From positions 62,001-126,000 of the forward strand of contig SAXG01000056.1 in NCBI GenBank assembly GCA_012932865.1: a stretch of DNA of 64,000 bases, read 5' to 3'. The stretch comes from Amylostereum areolatum (lineage: Eukaryota; Basidiomycota; Agaricomycetes; Russulales; Stereaceae). Shown in pieces: positions 1 through 9,515 of this stretch. Below the pieces are notes generated by a model. The model saw only the letters and a list, made by a program, of their open reading frames with translations, was not told where the DNA came from and searched no databases. The translations under genes and the position numbers were made by a program. How positions within the stretch are numbered: the first letter of the stretch is position 1; every line of letters begins with the position of its first letter.

Positions 1-10
1 CCTTGCTCAG

Positions 11-202
11 ATGGACGTGGACGGTTCTCCCACATCAGTCCAGAACCAAAAGTCAGGTCAAGGAGACGCTGTAGATGAGACCGTGTCGCCCTCTTCTCTC
101 AAACGCTCATCCAGTGGCCCCCCATCGCACAAGAAGAAGGGTAAAAGAAAAGAAGACGATGGGGTCGAGGTTTTAGGCGCAGCCGATGGAATCTGGGATT
201 GA
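11..202 (+). CDS. 3' end of an unidentified gene (partial)
   Basis: An open frame reaches a TGA at 200-202. It encodes a Ser/Pro-rich, then Lys-rich segment (KKKGKRKEDD) ending in GIWD. The bases before the first ATG read ctcag, so this is probably the last exon of a gene beginning left of the window and not a complete 63-residue protein. The basic patch resembles a nuclear localisation signal. No domain is recognisable and the product is unknown. The true end could also lie further downstream if another intron follows. Confidence 0.35.
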   Translation: MDVDGSPTSVQNQKSGQGDAVDETVSPSSLKRSSSGPPSHKKKGKRKEDDGVEVLGAADGIWD

Positions 203-639
203 CGAATATTCACGGCTCCTTGACTGACGTGCATGATTTTTGAGTCTCAGTTTATCATTCCAATTGTAAGTTACTGCCGTGCTGAACGCGCGCGACGCGA
301 ACGCTGGACCATCGACAAGTCGCTCACTTGGCCCGTAGCCAATCGGTTCGAAGTTCGATTCTCACTGCTGTCCAGGGTCGACTTCTCGTTCCTCTAATGT
401 AGTGTGTTTCACAAAAGGCATCAAACGGAACTACCACAAGGCTCATGCATCCGGCGCCGTTATTTCTCCTGCACTCGTTCAACGTTCATCGTTCATCGGT
501 CCGGAGACTCAGACTCAGAGGTCAGACTAGGCGCACACGTGACCTTTTGTGCCACTTAAATAACATGACGCGACGCGTTCTTGGGTATCATACTTACATA
601 CTTGCTCCTTCCAATCTTCCCCTCACTTCGCTTATTGAC
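203..639. other. intergenic, upstream of dmc1
   Basis: I see no convincing gene. An open stretch around 255-398 has no recognisable motif and could be an unannotated last exon of the left-edge gene. The 150 bases before 640 are the likely dmc1 promoter and leader. No TATA box is evident. Confidence 0.4.
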
Positions 640-2741
640 ATGGCTCGTCGCACTGCTACAGCGTCAGAAAGTATGCCTCCGCCATCTCGGCCAGCGAGTC
701 CTCTCGCCGAAGACGCAGATGAGGTATGCGTATCATGTCCAGGATATATGCGCGGCCGTTCACTTTCGATCAACCGCATTTAGAATCCTTTCTTCGATTC
801 GGTGGACGAACTTCAGCAGCATGTGTGTTTTCTCGCTCACCAAGGTTTCTCAGTTCACTGGTCTTCCTCGATGTTGATGATCTGTACGCAGGGAATCAAC
901 GTACAGGATATCTTGAAACTCAAGGTAGCGCATCGTTGACCGCATCTACGACGTATACGTCTTCATTTTGACCCTGTTGTATTGAGGCTGCCGCCATTAA
1001 CACCGTGTCTGGTGTGACGATGACGACCAGAAGGCAGATGCTCAAAATCAAGGTTCGTAATCCGCTCTCCCCAAGGCTTTAACCCGCCTACGCCTCTCTC
1101 AGGGAATGTCAGAAGCAAAGGTGGAAAAAATCAAGGTACACCCTTGACCTCACTATGTATGTGTGCATATATTCACCCTCGCACAGGAAGCGGCTAGTAA
1201 GATCGTGGTCTGTTCGTCTCGCGGCTCCACGCCGCCGCTCTCACTGATGATAGTGTTAGGGCTCTTCGTTCGCGACTGGACTGGAAATGCAAGAAAAACG
1301 CAAGCGCGTTGTTTCTATCAGCACCGGCAGCAAGTCTGTGGATGGGATTCTTGGCGGTGGGTTCATTGCCTCATTTCCTATCCCGCCTTAGGAAACCTCT
1401 GACAACCGAATAAGGAGGCATAATGTCTCAGTCCATCACGGAAGGTAAAGGCGTTGTCAAAATCCAAAGGTCCAAAACTGACATTGCCAGTATATGGCGA
1501 GTACCGAACTGGGAAGACTCAGCTCGCGCATACTATGAGCGTTGTCGCACAGCTCCCCCCAGACTTGGGCGGCGCGTCCGGAAAGGTCAGTATATGCGCA
1601 TTTATCTACCTGTACATGCATTGAAGCTCTGTAGGTCGCTTTCATCGATACGGAAGGTGGGCACACCCGCATGCTCTTACACTAATTGTTGCTGATGTCG
1701 TGTCAAGGAACATTTCGACCCGACCGTATACGGTCCATAGCTGACCGGTTCGGGGTGAACGGCGACATGGCTTTGGAGAATATACTTTATGGTAACGTAT
1801 TGCAAAGATTCACACACATCTCATCTAACCTGCCATACTAGCGCGCGCATTTAATAGCGAACATCAGGCAACAGTCCCCACCTCTACCTCACAATACCAC
1901 CTATTTACTCCAAATTCCTATATAGATGGAACTTATCAACGAATGCTCGCAGCGATTCGCCGAAGATAAAGATTTCCGCCTGCTGGTATGGCATCCGGCT
2001 CCTCAGGTGGTGATCTGAAGTATCTCATGCACACTGCGTTGTAGATCGTGGACAGCATTATGGCCCTGTTTCGTGTTGACTTCTCCGGACGTGGCGAGCT
2101 GAGCGAACGCCAGCAGAAGGTAAGCGCCATATATTTGCTAGCGGCATGGTCTCTTAACGATTATCTTTCTTGTAGCTTGCCCAGGTGTGCGCAGTGCCTC
2201 CGTTACTGACCATGCCAAAATTTGTTAATCTTATGGCACAGATGCTATCTAAGTTAGCGAAGCTATCTGAAGAATATAACGTGTGTTTTCTGTGCTGTTT
2301 CCCTCGGTACTAAACATCATCGCGAGCGGTTTACTCCTCGAAGATATCCATTCTCATTACCAATCAAGTCCAGTGTACGTTGCGCTAAGCTATGTTTGTA
2401 ACGTTATTGACCTTGCTCACATAGCGGACCCTGGTGCAACCATGACTTTCGTTGCGGGGGGCGCTTTGAAGCCCATTGGAGGGCATATCCTGTCCCATGC
2501 TTCTGCGACGAGGATGTTCCTCCGTAAAGGTCAGCTTCGCATTTACACAACCAACGCGCCAATCCCCTCCTGCCCAATGCTAGCACGCAGACCAATCTCT
2601 GGCGCGTTTCCCATGCTGACCGTCCGATAAACCCTTACAGGCCGAGCGGAGGAACGTGTTGCAAAACTCGTGGACAGTCCAGACAAACCCGAATCGGAGG
2701 CTTCTTACAAATTAGACGAAGGTGGTTGGGCCGACGTCTAG
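640..2741 (+). CDS. dmc1: meiotic recombinase Dmc1 (RecA/Rad51 family)
   Basis: Dmc1 is the meiosis-specific RecA-type strand-exchange ATPase that pairs homologous chromosomes after Spo11 breaks. The gene is split into many short exons (for example 640-723, 784-822, 892-924, 987-1052, 1103-1135) that join into a protein of about 340 residues. After a Ser/Pro-rich N-terminus comes the helix-hairpin-helix domain ([11 protein letters not shown], then MTTRRQ and [15 protein letters not shown]). The ATPase core follows: linker [18 protein letters not shown], Walker [10 protein letters not shown], the segment [13 protein letters not shown], Walker [12 protein letters not shown], and the DNA-binding loop region [20 protein letters not shown]. 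The C-terminus ends [13 protein letters not shown] and GLSEAK-like signatures favour Dmc1 over Rad51. No frameshift was seen. It implies a sexual cycle. Confidence 0.95.
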
Positions 2742-3135
2742 CTGTTCTCTTTGGACTTCGCGTGGATTTTCTGCCTGGTCTGTCAATACATGGTGAGCAA
2801 TCGCGTGCTGTTTCGAATATTTTCTCATCAGGATATATTGTGACTGTCTTGTCCAAAGTTTGTACTTGTATCCGGCTCCGCCTCAGCACCATGTCTTCTC
2901 CTTGCTGTTCACACAGTTATTCAACTCATTCACACCATTAAAAATCTTCGTTCACACAAGCATCTGACTGTATTGCGGGAAAGTGCCATCTGACTAACGG
3001 AGTAACGATGAACCCGTGACAATTCAATATTCAATATTCAATATTCACGCCATGAGTAAGACGACTCCGCGATAGATATAAAGCCTCCATCTTGCGACAA
3101 TTTGCTACAGAAAACCCCTGGAGCCAATCGACGAC
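2742..3135. other. intergenic between dmc1 and the 3136 gene
   Basis: This stretch holds the 3' end of dmc1 and the promoter of the next gene. A TATAAAG motif at 3077-3083 lies about 55 bp before its ATG. A short 7-bp repeat occurs at 3022-3046. No gene is seen. Confidence 0.5.
3022..3046. repeat. short ATTCAAT tandem repeat
   Basis: About three and a half copies of ATTCAAT lie in tandem in the promoter of the 3136 gene. No function is implied. Confidence 0.6.
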
Positions 3136-3843
3136 ATGTCTGACCCCAAAGGCTTCCTCCTCGTCTTCTCCGAGCCAGGCCCCGCCGTCCCTGAGGACGA
3201 GTTCCACGATTGGTATGACAACGAGCACGTACCGCTCCGCATCGACGTCCCCACATTCTCCTCCTGGACGCGATGGGAGCAAATCGACGGGCAGAAGCCA
3301 TCATGGGCAGCATACTACGACCTCGAATCGTTCGAAGCAACCCAAGTTCCACCGTACAGCCGGCTGGCGGAGACGCGCAGCGAGCGGGAGAAAGGCATCC
3401 TACCAAAGTTGGAGGTGTTGGACAGGAGGACGTACGAGGTTTATACAGGCCATCCCGGCACTCCACCGTCTACGCTCTACGATCCCAAGAAGTCCGCGGG
3501 ATTCATGGTGCTGGTCGAAGCGGATTTGAAACCGGAGCACGAGGCGGACTTCAATCGGTGGTACGATGAAGAACACATCCCCTTACTTGCCAAGGCCCCG
3601 GGATGGGTGAGGAGCAGGCGATTCGTGATCAAGGACGACTCGTGCATCGGCGCAGAGGGCGCGAAGAGGACAGAGAAGCCATTGAAGTACCTAACAGTCC
3701 ACGAGTGGACGGTGCAGGACTTCCCAGACAGCCCGGAGTACAAACATGCGACGAACACTCCTTGGAGGACGGAGGTGATGGAGAATGTGACGAAGAAGGC
3801 TAGGAGGGTGTTCAAGCTTTACAAAGAATGGCAGCGGGATTAG
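3136..3843 (+). CDS. uncharacterised protein with duplicated dimeric alpha/beta-barrel-like domain
   Basis: This is a single-exon gene of 235 residues. The protein is an internal duplication. The N-terminal half carries FLLVFSEPG followed by DEFHDWYDNEHVPLR (about residues 20-36). The C-terminal half carries FMVLVEADL followed by EADFNRWYDEEHIPLL (about 138-152). Each half thus has a hydrophobic strand, an acidic spacer and a D/N-x-W-Y-D-x-E-H-x-P-L helix start. This layout is typical of small ferredoxin-like dimeric alpha/beta-barrel proteins (EthD, monooxygenase or cyclase type). Two fused copies could form the barrel intramolecularly. The conserved His and Glu could be catalytic, but the reaction is unknown. 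There is no signal peptide, so it is likely cytosolic. Confidence 0.75.
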   Translation: MSDPKGFLLVFSEPGPAVPEDEFHDWYDNEHVPLRIDVPTFSSWTRWEQIDGQKPSWAAYYDLESFEATQVPPYSRLAETRSEREKGILPKLEVLDRRTYEVYTGHPGTPPSTLYDPKKSAGFMVLVEADLKPEHEADFNRWYDEEHIPLLAKAPGWVRSRRFVIKDDSCIGAEGAKRTEKPLKYLTVHEWTVQDFPDSPEYKHATNTPWRTEVMENVTKKARRVFKLYKEWQRD

Positions 3844-4216
3844 GAAGCGGATCAAATGGGCATACAGTTGTTTGTAACCCTGTACTACAGTATATGCGTT
3901 AGGATCGTTTGTGTACGTGACCGTGCTTCGCCCGCCCTGAGAGAACTTCGCGGGGCTCTTCCGCTCAACGTCCACGACCCCGATCCCCTGTTCGGTGTTC
4001 CGATCAGGCCCAAGCACTCCTCGGCGCGGGCCATGTATGCATCGCTATCAACAAGGAAAAGCATATGGTCTTTTCTGCTCTTGTCAAGATTAGCTACAGG
4101 TTGCATGCGGTACGCTTGCTATTTGACGCTCGTATAAAATCCCTAGCGGTCAGACCGAAATATCAGCTCTGACCGCATTCCCAGTTACTCGATCACCCAC
4201 CCATATTTCCTGGAAG
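3844..4216. other. intergenic, RNase T2 promoter
   Basis: The region holds the 3' flank of the preceding gene and the RNase T2 promoter with a clear TATA box at 4133-4140. No gene is evident. Confidence 0.5.
4133..4140 (+). promoter_or_regulatory. TATA box of the RNase T2 gene
   Basis: TATAAAAT lies 77 bp upstream of the ATG at 4217, a usual fungal spacing that suits an inducible secreted-enzyme gene. Confidence 0.6.
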
Positions 4217-5491
4217 ATGTCCGTCCGTGGTGCAATCTCAGCCCTTGCCGTGGCAGTCGTCGCCAATGCCAGCTCGAATGCTCGTTGGGGTTATTCCGCT
4301 ATCCCTGGCACGTTCCCCAGCATCGCAGCATGTGTGGACGAGCCCTTCACATTCTCGTGTGAGAATTCCACCGCGATCCAAAACACCTGCTGTTCCCCGA
4401 CACCTGGGGGCTTGGTGTTGCAAACGCAAATATGGAGTACGCACACAGGTTACGAGAACCGGGGCCGGCCCTGCCCAAGGACAGTTGGACAATCCACGTA
4501 CGTCTGTGACCCTGCATCGTGAAAAGCAGTCTTTTGACAACGCGAGTTTAGGGCTTATGGCCAGACAATTGCGATGGCTCTTTCGCGTCATACTGCGACT
4601 TGACGCGCCAGTACGATCCTAAACCTGCACCTGCGACATTACCCGATGGTACGGCGGTACCTTCCTATAATGGTCCCGGTGTGGACACATTTGTGAAAGA
4701 GTTTGGTCGCACGGATCTCCTTGATTACAGTGGGTCCCATTCCATCATTTCGTAGACGACACACTGACATCCGTCTGTTTAGTGGAGAAGTATTGGGTTA
4801 GTTCGGAGAGTCCCAACGCACAGTTTTGGGCACACGAGGTTCGTTCTCGACCATGCGTAACATTTCCTCCTCTAACACCATTCCCGTATAGTTCAGCAAG
4901 CACGCCACTTGCACTTCCGTAAGTCGCTTGACGCGCTCTGAGCCGGACCCATCATAGAACTCGTTATTCGTCCCACAGACTTTTGACGTCGCGTGCTATG
5001 GGGACGGCTATCTTAAAAACCAGGACGTCGTCGACTTCTTCCTTGCGGTAACTCGCGCATTTGCTCAGTTCCCTACTTACCAGATGCTTGCGGCGTGAGT
5101 CTTCTTTTGCATTGATGCTAGGTGTAAATATCTGACATTCAATGACTCGCAGTGGTGGGATTGTTCCGTCGAACACGACAACATACAGTCTCTCCCAGAT
5201 CCAGAAGGCGTTGAAGGCTCAGTCTGGCGCTCTTCCTTTCCTTGGTTGCGGTAACAATGGTACCGTTCTTCAGGAGGTGTGGTACTTCAACCATGTCAGT
5301 GGCACAGTAAGTCCCACCCTCTCTTGAAAACCACATTTCGTGGTCTGTGTTGACTGTGCGGAATGTTAATCAAGGAGCAATTTGGTCGTTACAAGGCCGT
5401 GGACACGACGACGAAGAGCAGTTGCTCCGAAACAGCAGGCATCCACTACTATCAGCGTTCGCCTCGCTCTGAGCACGAGGTGCGCCACTAA
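4217..5491 (+). CDS. secreted ribonuclease T2
   Basis: This is an extracellular or vacuolar acid RNase that cleaves RNA through 2',3'-cyclic phosphates. The N-terminus (SVRGAISALAVAVVANAS) is a plausible signal peptide. The mature part has many cysteines (SCENSTAIQNTCCSPTPGG). Active-site segment CAS I is split by an intron: SWTIH then GLWPDNCDGSF. CAS II is HEFSKHATC, also split by an intron (HE, then FSKHATC). Both catalytic histidines and the Glu/Lys are present, but the Gly usual in the HGTC motif is Ala. The last exon ends EHEVRH. Six or seven introns are inferred from frame and conservation. An N-glycosylation-like NGT and NST are visible. Confidence 0.9.
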
Positions 5492-5807
5492 TGACAGGGG
5501 GTAATGAAAAGTGAGGTCCTGGCCTCCACAAAGCCATGTTCTACCTACAGTCGAGTACATACACAAAATCGAGTAATACTGAGCTTTTCCCGATAACTTT
5601 GCGATCTACAAAAGTGGTTGAACTACTCGGAGATAAGACGGAGATGATGCTGATGGGAACGTCCACGGGTTGTGGACGCGTGTCGGACGCGTTTACTGCT
5701 GGTCACGTGCCATTGTTTAAAGTGTTTTGGACCTGGAGGCGCCCCTTTTGAGTTGAACCGCCTCTGTTCTGACCACCCACTACCATTCCTCCGCACATCC
5801 CCTCATC
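5492..5807. other. intergenic between RNase T2 and sirtuin
   Basis: This is the 3' flank of the RNase gene and the sirtuin promoter. Nothing else is recognised. Confidence 0.4.
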
Positions 5808-7523
5808 ATGGTTGTTTCCTTGGACCTCCAGCCTGAGGGCTCTGATTCTGCCTCCAGAAGAACGTTGCAAAGTCTTTCGCTCGCCGTAGCGAAAAGCAAG
5901 AAGATTGTTGTGGTCACTGGCGCGGGCATCTCCTGCTCATGTGGAATCCCTGTTTGTGGCCCCAGTCGCGTCTGGTTGTATATGTTGAAACTTATGGACC
6001 TCCCTGACCTTTAGGATTTTCGTTCCTCTGACGGGCTGTATAACCTCGTGAAGAAACAGTATCCGAACGTCGTGATGAAGGGCCGCGACCTCTTCGACGC
6101 TTCTCTATTCCGCGACCCCGCGTCCACCTCTGTTTTCTACACGTTTATCTCTCAGCTGAAACAGTCTATCGACGTCGCATCTCCTTCACCCACGCACCAC
6201 TTCATCAAGACGCTGGACACGAAGAAGAAACTGTTGCGGTCATATACACAAAACATCGATGGCCTCGAGGAACGCGCAGGGCTGGCAGGTTCCTCTAGCG
6301 AGGAGGTGCGAACGAGTGGCAAGGGCAAATCAAAGCTTCGCGTTAAGGATGTACGGAACGTCCAGCTCCACGGCGACATCCATCGCGTCCGCTGCACTTT
6401 CTGTTCAGTGGATCTCCCTTGCACGGAAGAATATCTGAGACTCTTTGACGAGGGTCTTCCCCCAGATTGCCCGGAGTGTACCCTTCGATGTGAGCGCTCT
6501 TCCGATTGTCGTGCACGTGTATATGCTCACGTTTCACTCTTTTAGCTGAAGCTCGCCTTGCGCGCGCTGCGCGACCTCTCAAAATTGGGACTCTTCGTCC
6601 AGCCATCGTTCTGTACGACGAGGCACATCCCCTTGGTGACGACATTGGCTGTATCCAGTCCGCCGACGTTTCTCGCAAGCCCGACATGCTCATCATCATG
6701 GGCACATCTCTCAAAGTGCACGGCCTCCGCAAATTGGTGAAGGAATTTGCTAGATCTGTTCACGCTTCTGCGCCATTTCATGACCCGTCATCAAACAAAC
6801 CGCCTACGCGCAAGGACGCATACAAAGTCGTCTTTGTCAACAAGACACCACCTGGGAGCGAATGGAACGGGATCATAGACTATCACGTGGTGGGAGAGAC
6901 CGACGAGTGGGCGGGGATGGTCTTGCGGGACTGGAGGAAGGCGATCCCAGGGGACTTCGAGGTGCAGCAGACGTTGGAGGAGGCCGTCGAGGACACGGGA
7001 GACGCTTTTCGGCTCGTGAAGGACGTGTCCGGGGGCAAAGGCACCAGCAAGTCACTATTCTGCCCGCCTCAACCTTGTTCTTATCGCTGATGCCGTCCCT
7101 TTGATTACAGATACCAAGAAGGTTGCCCGTGGGATGGAGAATATCCCACCTCCCATCGAGGATTGTGCGGCGCCTCCCCACAAACCCTGCAGCAGTCCGT
7201 CCAAACGACGCACGTCGACCTCTCATTACGCGGATGGAGAGTGCAGTCCGTCTAAGAAGCAGGCGACCAAGGGCAAGTCGGTCAAGTCGGTGAGGTCCAA
7301 GATACCCGCCGACGAGCGGGGCCTGCTGTTCGGCGATGCCACGAACAACCTGGAAGAAGGCAGTCCCAACGAGGATCCTCCGATGAAGACTGTCACTTCC
7401 AAGAGGTCCAAGTCGACGTTGAAGAGGGTGAAGAGCGTAGTCGAAGTGGTCATGCCTCCTCGTCCGACTTCCAGGGCCCATCGTCGTGCGCGGAAGGACG
7501 TTATCGTGGATGTGGTGGACTAG
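5808..7523 (+). CDS. NAD-dependent histone deacetylase, Hst3/Hst4-type sirtuin
   Basis: Four exons (5808-5951, 6015-6489, 6546-7046, 7111-7523) give an uninterrupted 510-residue protein. The sirtuin core shows the NAD site GAGISCSCGIPDFRS, then SSDGLY, TQNIDGLE, catalytic LHGDIH, one zinc pair CTFC and a second CPEC. GTSLKVHGLR and VFVNKT follow. The FRSSDGLY and YTQNIDGLE forms match the Hst3/Hst4 subgroup, which deacetylates histone H3 Lys56 after replication. The last about 150 residues are a basic, Ser/Lys-rich tail, probably for nuclear targeting. The third intron starts with GC, not GT. Hst3 versus Hst4 orthology is not separable here. Confidence 0.9.
7047..7110 (+). other. GC-AG intron in the sirtuin gene
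   Basis: The donor reads GCAAGT and the acceptor ACAG. Only this junction keeps the frame (GKGT, then NTKKVARG). No GT donor in the neighbourhood gives the right phase. Confidence 0.7.
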
Positions 7524-7857
7524 AGACCTTGCATGAGACCTTGCATGGACGATGCATCACACATACACACCAGACAGTGCTTGTACCATATAAATTATTA
7601 CGATAATGTATGATTGAGCATGTATATACCCTCCTTGCACATACTAGATGACGCGTAGCCTAATTTTTGTGACTCTGACAACCGAGGCGAGAGTAGGAGA
7701 GTTGGGTTCGAACGAGGGTGGGGATAGGTGATTGCATAAACACTGCGAATGAGTAGACGGACAACATGGTGCGGAAAACGATGCGACGGAGGAAAGGAGC
7801 ACATACAAGCCCCTAGGACCAAAAAAAACACACAATGTAAAAAATACAGAAGACGGA
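7524..7857. other. convergent 3' flanks of sirtuin and RPB6
   Basis: The stretch lies between the stop codons of two convergent genes and should hold both 3' UTRs. No coding potential with recognisable motifs is seen. Confidence 0.5.
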
Positions 7858-8494
7858 CTAATCGCTGATGAGCTCGGAAACACTCCAATCTTCGAAACTG
7901 CCATCGGGAAGGTAACGTCGGATGACGAGGGGAATTTTTCGCTGGGAGAGCTCCTTGATCGCGATTTGCAACGCGTCCGTTTCACCGTCCAGTGGTACTA
8001 GAATGGGCGCATTCATGCTGCGCACGCCCAACGCCACAGACGCCTTAGCATGATCGGACTGAGAGGGAAACAAGAAAACTGCCGCGCACCTAATCTGCAA
8101 TGCCCGCGTCCCCAATATGCGCGCCCGTTCGTATTTTGTGAGGTAGGGAGTCGTTACGCGCTCTTTATTGGGCATGCGCTCGCCCGAGGCACCCGCTGTA
8201 CCCGATCCTGCAGCCGGCTGTTGTGCGTCGCCGTTCGCCATCTCCTGGTCAAGGTCCGCGCCGTTGAGACCCTCGATGCCGTTCATCTGGATCTCGGGAA
8301 TGCCGTCTTCGGCAGGACCGTCCTGCACGTCCTGTGCAAGGAGGTCATAATTTTCATCCTGAACATGCGGTCATTCTCGTGAGGAGGCTGCATCGGATGA
8401 GACGAACAAAACGCACGAATGCATCGTCGTTGAAGCCGGGGCCCTCGTAGTCAAAATTGTCGCCTCCGCCGCCATCGTAGCCGTCGTCAGACAT
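7858..8494 (-). CDS. RPB6: RNA polymerase I/II/III common subunit Rpb6 (ABC23)
   Basis: Three exons (8494-8417, 8358-8090, 8017-7858) encode 168 residues, close to the usual size. The acidic N-terminus ([10 protein letters not shown]...NFDYEGPGF) is typical. The folded part is strongly conserved: [21 protein letters not shown], then [37 protein letters not shown] and EDWSVSELI. Rpb6 is shared by all three nuclear RNA polymerases, where it stabilises the clamp. The start at 8494 is supported by the conserved acidic MSDD beginning. Intact. Confidence 0.96.
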
Positions 8495-9515
8495 TTTTGC
8501 GGTATTTTATGGGGCACCAGAGCGGACTATACAAGATGAAGGGTAGAAATAGGGTGAGGGGACCGCTAGAGCGTTTGTGAAGGAGGACTTGCCGTGGGGA
8601 AGAGCGTCGGAATCGCGTCGCGAGTGGTCACGGGAAGTGACATCTCTCCCCGTGATGTGACGCGCGTTGCGCGCCGAGTTCCGTCGACTTGGCTTGAAAT
8701 TGACGGTCATTTCAAGGCAGCGGTTTTCCACTCTTGGACAATGGTATGATGTACGTTGACTTGACCCGTTGGTGTTGCGCTTATCCTGCCCATCTTGGAC
8801 TTTTCATTTAGATAAATGAAATGATACTGTTTTGGCTATCGGGAAGCGGCCTGGACGTCAACGATATTGCCTCGAGCGATTCCAGCGGCGAATCCAAATA
8901 GGGGATAAACATGGTTAAATGGGCTTCTCCTTCTCCGTGGTGGCACGGCTGAGGTTGTCCCAGCTTGCCGGGGCATGGCTGCTTCTATGGCCCACGACGG
9001 TCAACGCTTTGCTACTCGCGACGAGCACGGTGAGTCAAACCCGGGAAGAGGATCTGCACGTGGACACGTCAAGTACGCTCTCGACCATAAGAGAAGACCG
9101 GCAAGTTGACGAATGCGGCAATGAAGAGCGGGATGAACGACGGGTTGCACACGATCGTCGGTGTCTTCGAAACGGGAACGGGGAAGAGAAACGCGCTGGA
9201 TCGGATTGTGGACGACGTCGGGCGAAGGTTCTGTGCACGCTCGCGAAGGAACGGACGATCGAAGGAGAGGCCTCGGATGGTGGCGCTGGCGCTGGCGCTG
9301 CTGCTGGCAATGACCGCGAATGAATTCCACGGATTTGACCGATGGGAAAGAGGCGGGGATCCGAGCAGAAGTGGGCAAATCGAATGCAACGTTCCATCCC
9401 TAACAGGACTCCCCCCACGCGTTCTCCCATCATCTCCTTCCTTTCCTTCTTCCTCTTCTCTCTCACCTCGCCATTTCTACTTCCCAGTGCCCCCCGTCTA
9501 CCCTCGCCGTTCGCA
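8495..9515. other. 1-kb divergent intergenic region (RPB6 / RRM gene)
   Basis: This separates the divergent RPB6 and RRM-protein genes and should contain both promoters and a long leader for the RRM gene. Several open frames exist, for example a hydrophobic one from 8919, but none has a domain or family signature. A pyrimidine-rich tract at about 9420-9510 directly precedes the ATG at 9516, which is common before fungal start codons. Confidence 0.45.

Noticed and set aside
330..370. tRNA T-arm-like GGTTCGA followed by GTTCGATTC
   Set aside because: No matching acceptor stem, anticodon arm or D-arm could be drawn around it.
7690..7720. GGGTTCGAAC motif as a possible tRNA
   Set aside because: The flanks do not pair as a T-stem on either strand and no cloverleaf fits.
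9280..9310. GGCGCT/GCTGCT triplet repeats as a regulatory repeat
   Set aside because: Only a few imperfect copies; ordinary low-complexity sequence.
8919..9323. Open frame with hydrophobic N-terminus before the multi-RRM gene
   Set aside because: The later part is Arg/Glu/Gly-rich and unlike any family; it sits in the long leader of the RRM gene.
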